Source: Bacillota bacterium (GTDB taxonomy: Bacteria; Bacillota; UBA994). Taken from it: a stretch of DNA of 61,058 nt. The notes under the pieces were generated by a model, which made no database searches, was not told the DNA's origin, and saw only the letters and a program-made list of their open reading frames with translations. The stretch covers positions 1 to 61,058 of the forward strand of contig WSXW01000009.1 in NCBI GenBank assembly GCA_009773495.1, read 5' to 3'. Below are positions 41,357 to 51,275 of the stretch, one piece after another. Numbering within the stretch: position 1 is the first letter of the stretch; each line of letters opens with the position of its first letter. The position numbers and the translations under genes were made by a program.

Positions 41357-42073
41357 ATGGAAAGCTTCTATGCAAATCCGGAGAAACGTGTCGACATCGA
41401 GGTTAATGGCAAGCGGTATTGCCGGCACTCTATCCGGACACATTTCATTACACCTAAAGAAGATTATATTGAGATAGTTAAGCAATATGTTGCGCCCCTC
41501 TATCAGCTGGGCGATGTATTATCTATTAGCGAAAAGGTTATTGCACTATGCCAGAACCGCGTTCTAGATATGCACGACATTAAAGTCTCTTGGTGGGCGC
41601 GTTTTCTGTCCCGGTTTGTAAAGATGACCCCGGCCGGAGAATCTGTAGGGAACCCCTATAAGATGCAAATAGCCATCGACTCCGCAGGCCTGCCGCGTAT
41701 TCTTTTGGCAGCAGCAGTGGCAGCGGTCACTCGGCCCTTTGGCATTAAAGGAATGTTTTATCGCGTAGCGGGTCATGGCATAGCAGGCATCGACGGCTTC
41801 TGTACTGATGCATTTGAATGGTATTTGACCAAGGGAATTCTGGTGCCAGATAAGCCGCACGAGGTCTGTAATGAGATCAAGACAAAGCTTGGTATCAATT
41901 GTATGATAGTAGATGCTAACGATCTCGATGTAGAAATCCTAGGGCATTCCAAAGACTTGCCTTATAGTATTCAAGACCTTAAGGCACTCATTCGCGACAA
42001 CCCAGCCGGGCAGGGCAGTGAACAGACCCCGTTAGTGCTCATTCGCCCCGCAACTCAATCCGCATCCGCCTAA
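41357..42073 (+). CDS. F420-0:glutamate ligase (CofE)-like protein
   Basis: The 238-residue product resembles the CofE-like family: RTHFITPKEDY, LSISEKVIALCQ, and later AGHGIAGIDG and NCMIVDANDLDVEIL. CofE adds glutamate to coenzyme F420. Clostridia usually lack F420, and relatives without other cof genes are common, so the true substrate is uncertain. ATG at 41357 has GGGGG about 10 nt upstream; a start at 41294 or 41312 would add a segment without a good ribosome site. Confidence 0.75.
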   Translation: MESFYANPEKRVDIEVNGKRYCRHSIRTHFITPKEDYIEIVKQYVAPLYQLGDVLSISEKVIALCQNRVLDMHDIKVSWWARFLSRFVKMTPAGESVGNPYKMQIAIDSAGLPRILLAAAVAAVTRPFGIKGMFYRVAGHGIAGIDGFCTDAFEWYLTKGILVPDKPHEVCNEIKTKLGINCMIVDANDLDVEILGHSKDLPYSIQDLKALIRDNPAGQGSEQTPLVLIRPATQSASA

Positions 42074-42084
42074 ACCAAAGGGCT

Positions 42085-42493
42085 GTTGCAATAACATCCC
42101 CTAGGCAATCACCTACCGAGGGTGCGAAACCGTTAGAATGGATGCTTCTCACGACTCTACCAATCAACACTCTGGGAGATGCCTTGCGGTGTTTGACCAG
42201 GTATACCTATCGTTGGAGGGTCGAACGGTACCATTACATTCTAAAAAGCGGTTGCCAAATACAGAAACTCCAATTGGAAACTATAGACCGTCTCATGCGT
42301 GCAGTGGCGGTCTATAGCATCGTGGCTTCACGCCTGCTTTGGCTTACCTATCATGCTAGACAAACTCCAGCTCCGGAACAACTCGCACTCTAGCTATCTT
42401 CCACAACAACCGCTGTTGATCCTGGCATGCAGTTTGCCGGTGCATATAGCAGGTGGACATTACCTGCTTAAATTTTGGAAGGCTCTTGAGTAG
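42085..42493 (+). pseudogene. IS4/Tn5-type transposase C-terminal remnant
   Basis: The reading PTEGAKPLEWMLLTTLP and then RWRVERYHYILKSGCQIQKLQL is the end of the catalytic core of Tn5/IS4 transposases (Y-(2)-R-(3)-E-(6)-K region). The N-terminal two-thirds are missing, and after 42393 the frame breaks. A remnant of the last domain can be seen to about 42490. Confidence 0.8.
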
Positions 42494-42509
42494 TTTTCTC
42501 AAGAGCCTT
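42479..42509 (+). terminator. 12-bp perfect hairpin after the IS remnant
   Basis: AAGGCTCTTGAG and CTCAAGAGCCTT with a 7-nt loop; short T-run on the plus strand. Confidence 0.6.
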
Positions 42510-42632
42510 CTTGCGGCCATATAAGATGGAATAATCGTTATGTGTAGCAGCTTTGCGCTTTAACGATTACATAAAAAATTATATTTTCAAATATGTCATG
42601 TTATAATTGATGGATAGTAGGAGGAGTTAAAA

Positions 42633-43124
42633 ATGAGCAGGTACGAAGAAGGAATAAAATTAATCGAGGAAAGGTGCGGCAACGGAAAAGATAATATCAT
42701 CTCTCTCTCAACCATCGCAATGGAACCGAACGCTGACGGAAAACCCCGTCCTTATGTCCGTGATGTGGACGCTTATTATGAAGACGGCGTATTTTATGTT
42801 ACTACTTGGGCGAAATCAACTAAAATGCATCAGATAGCTCAAAACAAAGAGGTTGCATTTGCGGTTTGCTTCGAGTGGTTTTCCGGAAATGCAATTGGCG
42901 AAAACCTCGGATGGGTTTTAGACCCGAAGAACGCTGAGCTAAGGACTAAACTTCGTGAGGCATTTGCCAAATGGTACGACCACGCGAACAATGAACAGAA
43001 TGAGAACTGCATTATTTTGGCACTCCGCATCACGAGAGGCACGGTAATTAAAGACCACGGTGCTGTGCGTTACAATATGGACTTTGTGAATAAGGTAGAG
43101 ACCGAAGAAGGAAAGATCAGGTAA
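42633..43124 (+). CDS. pyridoxamine 5'-phosphate oxidase family protein
   Basis: The 163-residue product is a small split-barrel FMN protein: ISLSTIAMEPNADGKPRPYVR, VFYVTTWAKSTKMHQIAQNKEVAFAV. Such clostridial proteins are FMN or heme binders of unknown substrate. AGGAGGAG precedes the ATG by about 6 nt, and TATAAT lies at about 42600. Confidence 0.87.
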   Translation: MSRYEEGIKLIEERCGNGKDNIISLSTIAMEPNADGKPRPYVRDVDAYYEDGVFYVTTWAKSTKMHQIAQNKEVAFAVCFEWFSGNAIGENLGWVLDPKNAELRTKLREAFAKWYDHANNEQNENCIILALRITRGTVIKDHGAVRYNMDFVNKVETEEGKIR

Positions 43125-43182
43125 ACCGCCCTTGTCCGGCTTTTAAGGGGGAAAGAGTCCAGTACGACTTAATCTGTTAACG

Positions 43183-43821
43183 CTAGTAGTGCATAAAGTA
43201 GACCAGACCTCCGGGTAAGCGGGTGGACAGATACCACAGGCGCAGGTCGAAGCGCCTGTGCAGGCCCTCATCGGAGGCGTCGGCGATGAGGCTTTTTTCC
43301 TCTATGGATGCTGCTGTAATGGTTATCCAGTGCCAGCTCTGCAGATTTTTCACCCTGCCCTTTGTCAGGTTCAGAAAACCAATCGGGCAGTCGGATTCGA
43401 GCCCAGCTTTAACAAACTCCGCCAGTGCAGCTGCGGGCGCGCGGTTCGGTGCCATATTGGTGGTAACACCGAAAACGTGCGGCTTCAACGAGATACCCCG
43501 GCTGCGGGTAAAGTCAGCGACGCCGTCAGTAAACATCTCCGTGCGGTTAAGGCCCATGTTTCCGGGCGTGACAAATTTATTAACGTCCTCCATGTGCTCT
43601 GCAAAAGCGGCCAGGCTCATGTTTTCAAAGCCGTACAAGGCTTTGAGCTCAGGACGGGTTAAGGCGAGATAGGCCAGAATATTGGCCGCGCAGGTCGGCC
43701 CGCAGCCGGCTCTGCGGCTCCACTCCTCTGTGTACCAGTCCTGGTTGCCGCCAAAGAACACGTTCGTCGTCTTTTCATCTATAATGTTAAACAGTTCAGG
43801 GCGGGAAATCGAGATATCCAT
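43183..43821 (-). CDS. papain-fold (C39-like) protein
   Basis: The 212-residue product has Cys40 in AGCGPTCAANIL, the usual start of a papain-like fold, and His164 in SWHWITITAA followed by an Asp (IADASDEG), which would complete a Cys-His-Asp triad. There is no signal peptide, so a cytosolic peptidase or transferase is likely. I know similar clostridial proteins only as hypotheticals. It stands alone. AGGAGAATGAC upstream of the ATG is the ribosome site. Confidence 0.75.
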   Translation of the reverse strand: MDISISRPELFNIIDEKTTNVFFGGNQDWYTEEWSRRAGCGPTCAANILAYLALTRPELKALYGFENMSLAAFAEHMEDVNKFVTPGNMGLNRTEMFTDGVADFTRSRGISLKPHVFGVTTNMAPNRAPAAALAEFVKAGLESDCPIGFLNLTKGRVKNLQSWHWITITAASIEEKSLIADASDEGLHRRFDLRLWYLSTRLPGGLVYFMHY

Positions 43822-43964
43822 GTCATTCTCCTCTTGCGTTGATTAAGAAAAGTATAGCACTAAGATTGATTTAGTGTAGCCTAGATTATTTCTTGTCCAA
43901 CTGGCAGGAATTTGCATATTGTCTCCCGAATCATCACAGCATAGGTTTTTGATGTAAGGAGTGA

Positions 43965-44773
43965 GTGCATGTGTCTGGGAAACGCCTTTATGGGATAAGC
44001 GTAGTCTTAGTCCTGCTTGTTGTGGCTCTCGCTGGTTGCAACCCTGGACCACAGCTGAGTCGGGAGGAAAGGGTAGCCGACTTTGACTACCTGTACAACA
44101 CAATGAAAGAAAACTATCCCCTTTTTGGCGTACAAGAGAGGTTGCACGGTACTAAGTGGCTGGATAACTATGATCGTTATGTGGGAAAAGTGCGTAACGC
44201 CAAAACCGACATACAGTTTGCCAAGGCGCTTGGCGAGATTTTGAGTGAACTAAAACAAGGGCACACAGGTATGTTATCCGCCGACAGTTACCATCTCTTT
44301 GTTGCTACGTTCAATGAAGAGTACCTGGGTGAGAATTACTCACTCACTGGTTTGGCAGAGATGTATGGAGAGTCAGGTAAGGAAAAATTCATAGAAAGCT
44401 ATCGGCCCTGGATAGAAGCCCTGCGGGACGAGACAGTCAAAGCCCGGTATGCACAGCAGGGCGCTTCCCCCGTTAGCAAGCCACCAGACCCAGGGGGCAA
44501 TCTTATAGGCGGACAGCCGTTTTCCTTGGCCAACCTGCGTGCAGTGCGCCAAGTCTGTGATGAGAACCAGCTCTTGTTAGTGCTTGATGCCAGCCTCTTG
44601 GCAGATGATCTCTATTTCATTAAGCGCCGGGAAGAGGCTGGCGCCGCGCTCAGTATCCGGGAGATTACCAGACAAATCAGTTCCCTGTGCGATATCTTCT
44701 ACTTCTCCGGCCGCAAGCTCGGCTGCGCGCGCGGTGGCGGGATGAGCGTGAGGGATGAAAGGCTGTTTTGCCA
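43965..44773 (+). pseudogene. chimeric ORF: lipoprotein of S41 type joined to tryptophanase fragment
   Basis: The frame begins with a lipoprotein signal ending VALAGC and continues as the N-terminal helical part of an S41-protease-like protein (REERVADFDYLYNTMKENYP, ALGEILSELKQGHTGM). From about residue 170 it changes to the middle of a tryptophanase/tyrosine phenol-lyase (NLIGGQPFSLANLRAVR, VLDASLLADDLYFIKRREE, then SGRKLGCARGGG at the PLP lysine). Both parts lack their other ends. The open frame runs on to 44825 only because it crosses a hairpin. I read this as a deletion join. The upstream start (GTG 43971 or ATG 43965) has AAGGAG upstream, so the ORF may still be expressed. Confidence 0.7.
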
Positions 44774-44812
44774 ACTGAGGAGCCTACGCGTACAAAGCGT
44801 AGGCTCCTCAGT
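44774..44812 (+). terminator. 16-bp perfect hairpin
   Basis: ACTGAGGAGCCTACGC pairs perfectly across a 7-nt loop. The T-run is poor, but position and stem fit the old terminator of the tryptophanase-like gene. Confidence 0.65.
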
Positions 44813-44846
44813 TGTTATGGTATAGCCCGAGTAGACACACCCATGG

Positions 44847-45428
44847 TCATCTCAAAGGTCTAGTGCTCTTTAGGAGACTAATCAATCCTAAGGTAAGACT
44901 TATAACCATTTCCGCCATATAAGAAGGAGATTTCTTCATATCTTCATCAAGCCATTTTTGAACGATACCCACGCATCCAGTTATTGTAAAGGCGTAGACA
45001 TACTCAGCATCTTCCTTGGTAATTGTATTGCCACCAGTTATTTCAGCGATGATTTTATCATATACGAGCACCATGACCCTTTTCTGAAAAGTGAAGTCTC
45101 CGCGCTCGCTTAGCAATAGCTTACATAACTCAGCGTTTTCTTTAAGATAGTCAAAGATTTTTTCTGCCAGCGCGACAGCGTTGATGTTACCGTCTATCTG
45201 ATCGAGATGAGCACCTATGTTATCCAGTAGTTCATTCTCTATCTTTCTCAACAAGTCGTATTGATCACTATAATGGGCATAAAAGGTCGTACGGTTGATG
45301 TCGGCGTCCTCGCAGATTTCCTTGATGGAGATTTGCGAGATATCTTTCTTTTCTAGTAGTTTTATAAAGCTCTCCTTCAATACCATCTTAGTATACTTGA
45401 CACGTCTATCGTCCTTGCCGCTGCTCAT
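44847..45428 (-). CDS. TetR/AcrR family regulator
   Basis: The 193-residue product has the TetR helix-turn-helix (SIKEICEDADINRTTFYAHY) and the C-terminal extension seen in the AcrR branch of clostridia. It is divergent from the MMPL exporter gene, with a palindrome between them, so it probably represses the exporter. CGGAGGG precedes the ATG by about 7 nt. Confidence 0.9.
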   Translation of the reverse strand: MSSGKDDRRVKYTKMVLKESFIKLLEKKDISQISIKEICEDADINRTTFYAHYSDQYDLLRKIENELLDNIGAHLDQIDGNINAVALAEKIFDYLKENAELCKLLLSERGDFTFQKRVMVLVYDKIIAEITGGNTITKEDAEYVYAFTITGCVGIVQKWLDEDMKKSPSYMAEMVISLTLGLISLLKSTRPLR

Positions 45429-45490
45429 GCCTAACCCTCCGTTTTCTTAAGATTTGTCGAATAATCAACGTTTTGTCCATTTATGTTTAG

Positions 45491-45521
45491 CAACAGACAT
45501 CTAGAAATCATCTGTCTGTTG
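45491..45521. promoter_or_regulatory. inverted repeat in the tetR-MMPL divergent region
   Basis: CAACAGACA and TGTCTGTTG, perfect 9-bp arms with a 13-nt centre. The likely TetR operator; a TATAAC at about 45552 could be the -10 of the exporter. Confidence 0.65.
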
Positions 45522-45600
45522 AATTGTGGTGTCAGTGTCATTAAACTATGTAGTATAACAGTTTGTCAACACAGTGTATGGTAAATCAGGAGGGGTATGA

Positions 45601-47679
45601 GTGGACAGATTTTCGCGGGCCCTAATCAACTATAAGAAGATTGTCTTAGTAGTGTTCTTAGTGGTCGCAGTATTAAGCGGTATTCTGTTGCCGCTGGTTT
45701 CGGTTAATTATGACATGGTAGACTACTTGCCTAAAGACGCACAATCCACAACCGCCATAAAGATAATGGAGACCGAGTTTGGTAGCGAGATGCCCAATGC
45801 CAGAGTTATGCTCACAGGTGTATCACTACACGAAGCATTGGAATACAAGGAAAAACTCGCCGCTCTGGATGGAGTTACGGCCATGAGTTGGCTTGATGAC
45901 GTAGTAGGTCTAGATACACTTAAAACGATTCCGCTTAATTTCTTCTCGAGCTCTCTGATTGAAAGCTATTACAAGGACAACAATGCTTTAATGAGCTTGT
46001 CTATTGAAAGCGGAAAAGAGAAGAGTACGGTTAGGGCCATTTATGAACTCATTGGTGAGCATAACGCTGCCGCAGGCGATGCGGTCAATACCGCAGAGAC
46101 ACAAGCAATGTCAGTTTCAGAGGTATTGAACGCCATGGTAATATTGCTCCCCATCATAATCCTGATTCTGGTAATCTCAACAAGCTCCTGGATCGAGCCC
46201 TTGTTGTTCCTGATTACCATAGGCATTGCAATAGTCATTAATATGGGCACAAATATAGTATTCGGCGAGATATCATTCATCACGCAGACAGTCAGTCCTA
46301 TCTTGCAACTTGCTGTCTCCCTGGATTTTGCCATTTTCCTGTTGCACAGCTTTAATAACTATCGCTTATCCCATGAGCCAGAGCAGGCCATGATACTCGC
46401 TATGAAGCAAGCCTTGCCGACAGTTGCGGCAAGCGCGGCCACGACGATAATTGGTTTTGGAGCACTAATCTTTATGCGCTTCGGGATCGGTGCAGATTTA
46501 GGCCTTAACTTACTAAAAGGGGTAATACTCAGCTTTATTTCGGTTATGGTATTTTTGCCCGCTATAACATTGATGTGTTATAAGGCTATTGACAGGACTA
46601 AACACCGCAAACTTATGCCAGACCTTAAAAAGTCAGGAAAATGGCTGATGAACGTAAGGGTAGCATTTCTAATATTTGCCCTTGTTGTTGTCATACCTAG
46701 CTTCCTCGCTCAATCTAAAACGCAGTTTTCCTATGGTATGGGTAGCGTTACAAGCGCCTCCCGAGCGGGCGAGGATGCCTTATACATTGAAGAGAAATTC
46801 GGCAAGGAAAATGCCCTGGTCTTACTCGTACCAAAGGGCAATGTGGGTAGGGAAGCCGTGCTTTGCGATGCGCTTTCCGAGGTCCCTCATGTGAAAAGTG
46901 TTATCTCCTTCGTAACAGCTGTAGGAGCCGAAATACCGCTGGAGTTTGTTCCGCCAGAGGCGACTGATCAGTTCTATGCAGAGAATTACTCGCGCATTAT
47001 CCTTTACACAGACACAGCGGAGGAAGGTGCAGACGCTTTTAATACAGTCCAGACTGTTTTGGATACAGCGGCACTGCATTACCCCACATATTATCTTGCA
47101 GGACAAAGCGCCACACTCTTTGATATGAAAAACGCTGTTTCGATAGACACAGAGCGCATTAATCTCATAGCGCTCATAGGCATGTTCATCGTGTTACTTG
47201 TGACGTTCCGTTCGCTGACCGTGCCATTGTTTCTGCTATTTTCAATTAAAACGGCAATCTGGATTAATCTGTCCTTTCCCTATTTCGCTGGGAAGCCCAT
47301 CAGTTTTATTGGGTATTTAATACTTAGTACGGTGCAGCTCGGGGCAACAGTGGACTACGCTATACTGCTCACCAATGCCTATCTCGGTAACAGAATAATA
47401 CTTCCGAAGAAGGACGCGATGCGAGTAACCATTGAAGATAACTTGGTGGCGATCCTTATTTCTGCTATCATCTTGGCGACAGCAGGATTTGTGTTGGCCG
47501 CTACTACCAGTAACCCGATTATCGGTGAGCTTGGAACATTGCTCGGCAGAGGCACTCTGCTGTCATTCGTAATGGTAGTCTGTGTCCTACCAGCTTTGCT
47601 AATAGTGTTTGACGGGGTTATCCAGAAGACCACCATGAGAGATAACGGTGAGTTAATAAATTCTAAGGGAGTGGATTAA
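45601..47679 (+). CDS. MMPL/RND family exporter
   Basis: The 692-residue product has two repeats, each with one helix, a large outer domain and five further helices (12 in all). The text NYDMVDYLPKD after helix 1 and SPILQLAVSLDFAIFLLHSF and GATVDYAILLTNAY in the two cores are typical of MmpL-like exporters in Gram-positives. It likely moves a lipid or hydrophobic drug. GTG start with AGGAGG 9 nt upstream. Co-transcribed with the YhgE-like protein. Confidence 0.9.
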   Translation: MDRFSRALINYKKIVLVVFLVVAVLSGILLPLVSVNYDMVDYLPKDAQSTTAIKIMETEFGSEMPNARVMLTGVSLHEALEYKEKLAALDGVTAMSWLDDVVGLDTLKTIPLNFFSSSLIESYYKDNNALMSLSIESGKEKSTVRAIYELIGEHNAAAGDAVNTAETQAMSVSEVLNAMVILLPIIILILVISTSSWIEPLLFLITIGIAIVINMGTNIVFGEISFITQTVSPILQLAVSLDFAIFLLHSFNNYRLSHEPEQAMILAMKQALPTVAASAATTIIGFGALIFMRFGIGADLGLNLLKGVILSFISVMVFLPAITLMCYKAIDRTKHRKLMPDLKKSGKWLMNVRVAFLIFALVVVIPSFLAQSKTQFSYGMGSVTSASRAGEDALYIEEKFGKENALVLLVPKGNVGREAVLCDALSEVPHVKSVISFVTAVGAEIPLEFVPPEATDQFYAENYSRIILYTDTAEEGADAFNTVQTVLDTAALHYPTYYLAGQSATLFDMKNAVSIDTERINLIALIGMFIVLLVTFRSLTVPLFLLFSIKTAIWINLSFPYFAGKPISFIGYLILSTVQLGATVDYAILLTNAYLGNRIILPKKDAMRVTIEDNLVAILISAIILATAGFVLAATTSNPIIGELGTLLGRGTLLSFVMVVCVLPALLIVFDGVIQKTTMRDNGELINSKGVD

Positions 47680-47680
47680 G

Positions 47681-49216
47681 ATGAAGAGGATATTATCCGG
47701 CCTTTTGATATTAGGACTGTTATTTGCATCGGGTATATCGGTATTAGCGTCGAACGCTCCTTCACCCAAAGAAGAAGTCATCTACGGCATACTCAACCTA
47801 GACGGCAGTGTGAAAGACCTTTATGTAGTCAACATCTTTGCCGGCGGTGCAATTACCGACTATGGCAATTACTCCGATATACGCAACATGACCACTTCTG
47901 AAAAACTCCATCAAAATGGAGATCTTATTACCATAGACACGGCTGCAGAGAGGCTTTACTATCAGGGAACGCCTGACACGAAAGAGCTGCCTTGGGATAT
48001 CGCCATAAAGTATTTTCTAGATGGCAAAGAAACGTCAGGTGCGGAGCTAGCCGGAAAAAGCGGTGAGCTCAAGATAACGATTTCGGTAAAGCAGAACGAC
48101 AATAGCAACAGTACCTTTTTTGAAAATTACGCCCTGCAATTTGCACTCTCCCTTGATAACCAGCTATGTTCCAATATAAAGGCCGACAATGCCACCGTTG
48201 CCGAGGCAGGGAGCAACAAGCAGCTTACCTACACCGTCTTGCCAGGCAATAGTATCGACATTACAGTAACAGCGGATGTGCGTAACTTTAAGATGGATGC
48301 AATATCAGTCAATGGGATCAAGCTCTCCCTCGGTATAACAGTTGACAGCGGTGAGTTTACGAAGCAGATTTCGGAGCTTGCTGCCGCCATAAAAGGACTT
48401 GATGACGGTGCTGCTGAATTATTGGGCGGCCTTAATCAGTTATCCGGCGGAATGCAAAGATACATCGATGGCATGAAGTCTTTTAAAGACGGTCTTGAAG
48501 AGCTTGCAGTTGGTGCAAACCAGCTGCATGCAGGGGCCACTGCCTTGAAAGAGGGTCTATCAGAATTAAGTAAGCAGAACGACTCATTGATCCAGGGTGC
48601 TCTAGCCATACAACATGCTACCTTCGCTTCCGTTAATGCACATCTGGGCTCAATGGACTTAGGGCTTCCTGTTCTTACACCCGAGAATTACGGAGCCGTA
48701 CTATCAGCCATTCCTGATCTTGATGCTGTCAAGCAACAGCTGGACGGTGCGGTGCAATTTACACAGGGATTAAGAGGCTATACCGATGGTGTGGCGCAGC
48801 TTGGTCAAGGCGCTTCTAGCTTGGCAGACGGTACATCAGGACTTGCTTCTTCCTCATCCGTTATAGTATCATCGGCAAACGAACTCTATAGCGCAGGAGT
48901 AGAGCTAAATCAGGGGATAAAGAAGCTTCGGGACGGTCTTGCTTCATATCAAGGCGGCACAGCGAGATTACGACAGGGAACATCGAGCCTGGATTCGGAA
49001 ATAAGTGATCAAATCGATGAAATGCTTGGCAGCATTTCCGGCAAGAATGCCAAAGTAGTATCTTTCGTGTCGGACAAAAATACCAATGTTTCCGCCGTTC
49101 AGTTCGTGTTAAAGACAGATTCAATAAATCTCCCAAAAGTCCAAAAAGCTATCGCCCCTAAGCCTGTCCAGTTAAGCTTTTGGCAGAAGCTGCTGCAATT
49201 ATTCGGGCTTTGGTAG
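47681..49216 (+). CDS. YhgE/Pip-like exported coiled-coil protein
   Basis: The 511-residue product has a signal peptide (to about residue 24), a beta-rich domain, and a series of helical repeats of the type LNQLSGGMQRYIDG, GANQLHAGATALKEG and VAQLGQGASSLADGTSGL, as seen in YhgE/Pip phage-infection-type proteins. The last part has a short hydrophobic tail (FWQKLLQLFGLW). It starts 1 nt after the MMPL stop, so it is translationally coupled and probably works as the outer partner of the exporter. Confidence 0.85.
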   Translation: MKRILSGLLILGLLFASGISVLASNAPSPKEEVIYGILNLDGSVKDLYVVNIFAGGAITDYGNYSDIRNMTTSEKLHQNGDLITIDTAAERLYYQGTPDTKELPWDIAIKYFLDGKETSGAELAGKSGELKITISVKQNDNSNSTFFENYALQFALSLDNQLCSNIKADNATVAEAGSNKQLTYTVLPGNSIDITVTADVRNFKMDAISVNGIKLSLGITVDSGEFTKQISELAAAIKGLDDGAAELLGGLNQLSGGMQRYIDGMKSFKDGLEELAVGANQLHAGATALKEGLSELSKQNDSLIQGALAIQHATFASVNAHLGSMDLGLPVLTPENYGAVLSAIPDLDAVKQQLDGAVQFTQGLRGYTDGVAQLGQGASSLADGTSGLASSSSVIVSSANELYSAGVELNQGIKKLRDGLASYQGGTARLRQGTSSLDSEISDQIDEMLGSISGKNAKVVSFVSDKNTNVSAVQFVLKTDSINLPKVQKAIAPKPVQLSFWQKLLQLFGLW

Positions 49217-49283
49217 ACGGTCTTCCTTGACGCATATCATGATAGAATGCGTAAAGGGAATCTTTTGAAAAGGGGAGAGTCGG

Positions 49284-50111
49284 TTGAAAAGGGTAGCGAT
49301 ATTTTACTTTTCGGGGACCGGCAACACCTGGTGGGTCTCTAAGACTTTGGCCCGACAGTTGGGTACTGCCGGTGTTGACGCTTCGGTCCACTCTATTGAG
49401 AAGTTAAGTCCTTTCGAAGCAGACGCGCTGGTGCACGAGGCCGATGCCGTGGCATTTGGTTACCCTATTTATGGCTCCGACGTGCCAATACCTATGAAGG
49501 AGTTTATGGGTGATCTCAGTGCTACGAAAAGCAAAGACACATTGGTCTTCTGTACGCAGTGGTTATGGTCCGGCGATGGGGCAAGGATTGGGGCCACTTT
49601 TGTTGGGGATAAGGGCTTTAATGTGAAGTGGGGCGAGCACTTCCACATGCCCAACAATCTTTGTGTGCCTTTTCCCATAGCCATTCACAACAATGACTCC
49701 GTCAAAAAGGAAAAGTATCTGCGCTTTTCACAGAGGAGGATTGAGTTACTCACAGAGAAGATGGTTGCCGGGAGGAGCTTTCGTAGAGGGTTTAGTTTCT
49801 TAGCCGAGCTAAATGGTCTTGTGCAAAGAGCACCCTATCGTCGATATATGGAGCACAGGCGGGATAATATTAGCATTAACCAAGTAACCTGCACCAAGTG
49901 TGGTCTCTGTACAAAACTGTGTCCCGCAGGCAACCTCGCCTTAACGGGGAATGTGCTAGAGACAAAGGGGCTTTGTGTTACATGCATGCGCTGCTACAAC
50001 TTCTGCCCCGAAACGGCCTTTCTGTATAGGGGGAGGGCGCACAAACACCATCACGGAGAGCCTTACAAAGGGCCGATACCAGGTTTTGACCCGCAAATTC
50101 TTACGCGATAG
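49284..50111 (+). CDS. EFR1-type flavodoxin/ferredoxin protein
   Basis: The 275-residue product joins a flavodoxin domain (FYFSGTGNTWWVSK binding FMN phosphate) to two 4Fe-4S motifs (CTKCGLCTKLCP and CVTCMRCYNFCP), then a His-rich turn (HKHHHGE). It is an electron carrier of anaerobes. TTG start with GGGGAGAG upstream. A strong terminator follows. Confidence 0.92.
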   Translation: MKRVAIFYFSGTGNTWWVSKTLARQLGTAGVDASVHSIEKLSPFEADALVHEADAVAFGYPIYGSDVPIPMKEFMGDLSATKSKDTLVFCTQWLWSGDGARIGATFVGDKGFNVKWGEHFHMPNNLCVPFPIAIHNNDSVKKEKYLRFSQRRIELLTEKMVAGRSFRRGFSFLAELNGLVQRAPYRRYMEHRRDNISINQVTCTKCGLCTKLCPAGNLALTGNVLETKGLCVTCMRCYNFCPETAFLYRGRAHKHHHGEPYKGPIPGFDPQILTR

Positions 50112-50123
50112 TCTCTAGATAGA

Positions 50124-50162
50124 AAACCCTCTTGGTGGACTCTTTGTCCACTAAGAGGGTTT
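50124..50162 (+). terminator. terminator after the EFR1 gene
   Basis: AAACCCTCTT and AAGAGGGTTT arms with inner GTGGAC/GTCCAC. Confidence 0.85.
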
Positions 50163-50170
50163 CAGTTTAC

Positions 50171-50582
50171 CTAAACCCGAGCCAATGTGTTAGCGCTTGT
50201 AAATATGTTCCTAATTCTAAACTGAGCGGGCGATTCCCGTAAGAGAACTAGGCGCAGTTCGTTCTGAGCATTATTGCTGAAGTAGGGCTCATCCAGAAAA
50301 AAAATCATCGCGAAATATCCACAATGGTTTTCTGACATGGTAGTCTTCGCATAGTTTGTGAGCCATCCCTGCAATGAACGCCTTGTCTCTCTCAGAAATA
50401 CTATCCGAGAAAAGGGGTTGATCCTCAACCATTCTGCATCTTTCTGCTTGAGAGGTGGAGCATCTGTAGAAGTTGTCGAGGAAGTTACCGAGGAAATACC
50501 AAAGGGTTTCAGAACAATCTTCACTGGCTAATTCCACGAAGATATCTTGTAGAGTAGGATGCTCCTTTGTTCTGTTATCCAA
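50171..50582 (-). pseudogene. small protein gene split by a T8 frameshift
   Basis: Two overlapping frames together read as one protein of about 136 residues: FVELASEDCSETLWYFLG in the first and LDEPYFSNNAQNELRLVLL, ESPAQFRIRNIFTSANTLAR in the second. The second part is a wide-spread text of small bacterial proteins of unknown function, often next to nucleotidyltransferase-like genes. The break is in a run of eight T on the minus strand (50297-50304); seven would restore the frame as RDDFFLDEPYF. This may be decay, slippage-based switching or a sequence error. Confidence 0.65.
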
Positions 50583-50599
50583 CGCCTATCTCCTCCATT

Positions 50600-51275
50600 A
50601 AGGTGGTACTCGGACTGGTAGGTTTGGTGGCAAGTATCGTATGGCATGCAAGAGGACTTGGCTAGGCACGGCACAAATTCAGCTTTGGGGCAGCAGGCTT
50701 TGCAGAAAAGTCTTCAGTATTATAATAGTGAGCTTGATAGTATGCGGAGGCTACACGAAATAGGGGGCAATGAGAGTCAAGAGTTGAAACAACTCGATAT
50801 ACAGCTAGCTAGTGCGAGGGTCGAGTTACTCAAGTTTAAAAATGATTATCTCATTGGCATAGACAGTACCATAGAGCAAAACAGGCTCTCCCTAATGGAG
50901 TTAGCAGCAACCTTGGAGAAGGCGCAGGCAGCTGTAGACGCCTATCAAAAGAGGGCAGAGACGGTAACTACTACTGTATTGGACAAGCTAAGGTTCGACA
51001 CATTGGTGAGTATTTACGAGCAGGAGAGTGCCTATCAGGAGAGGATGCGGGACATCGACGATAAACTCAAAGCTGTGAATTTAACCATGTCCGAAGCCAC
51101 AGTTGTAGCACCCACCGACGGAACGGTTAACATTATCGCCGACATAGCTCCGGGAGAAGTGCTCAACAATAGTGTTGAGGTAGCTACCATTGTGCCGGAT
51201 ACAGATACCGAGTTTAAGATTGTGTTCGATGTTTCTAACAAAGATATTTCCGGAGTCAAACCGGGGCAAGTGTGA
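50600..51275 (+). pseudogene. HlyD-family secretion protein fragment
   Basis: The open frame (from ATG 50646) is the coiled hairpin and part of the second lipoyl half of a HlyD/membrane-fusion protein (VVAPTDGTVNIIADIAPGE, FDVSNKDISGVKPGQ). It stops right after GQV, where KI- and membrane-proximal sequence should follow. Just upstream, another frame (50600-50640) reads VVLGLVGLVASIVWHA like the lost N-terminal helix, so an internal deletion and frameshift have removed the first half. Confidence 0.65.
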
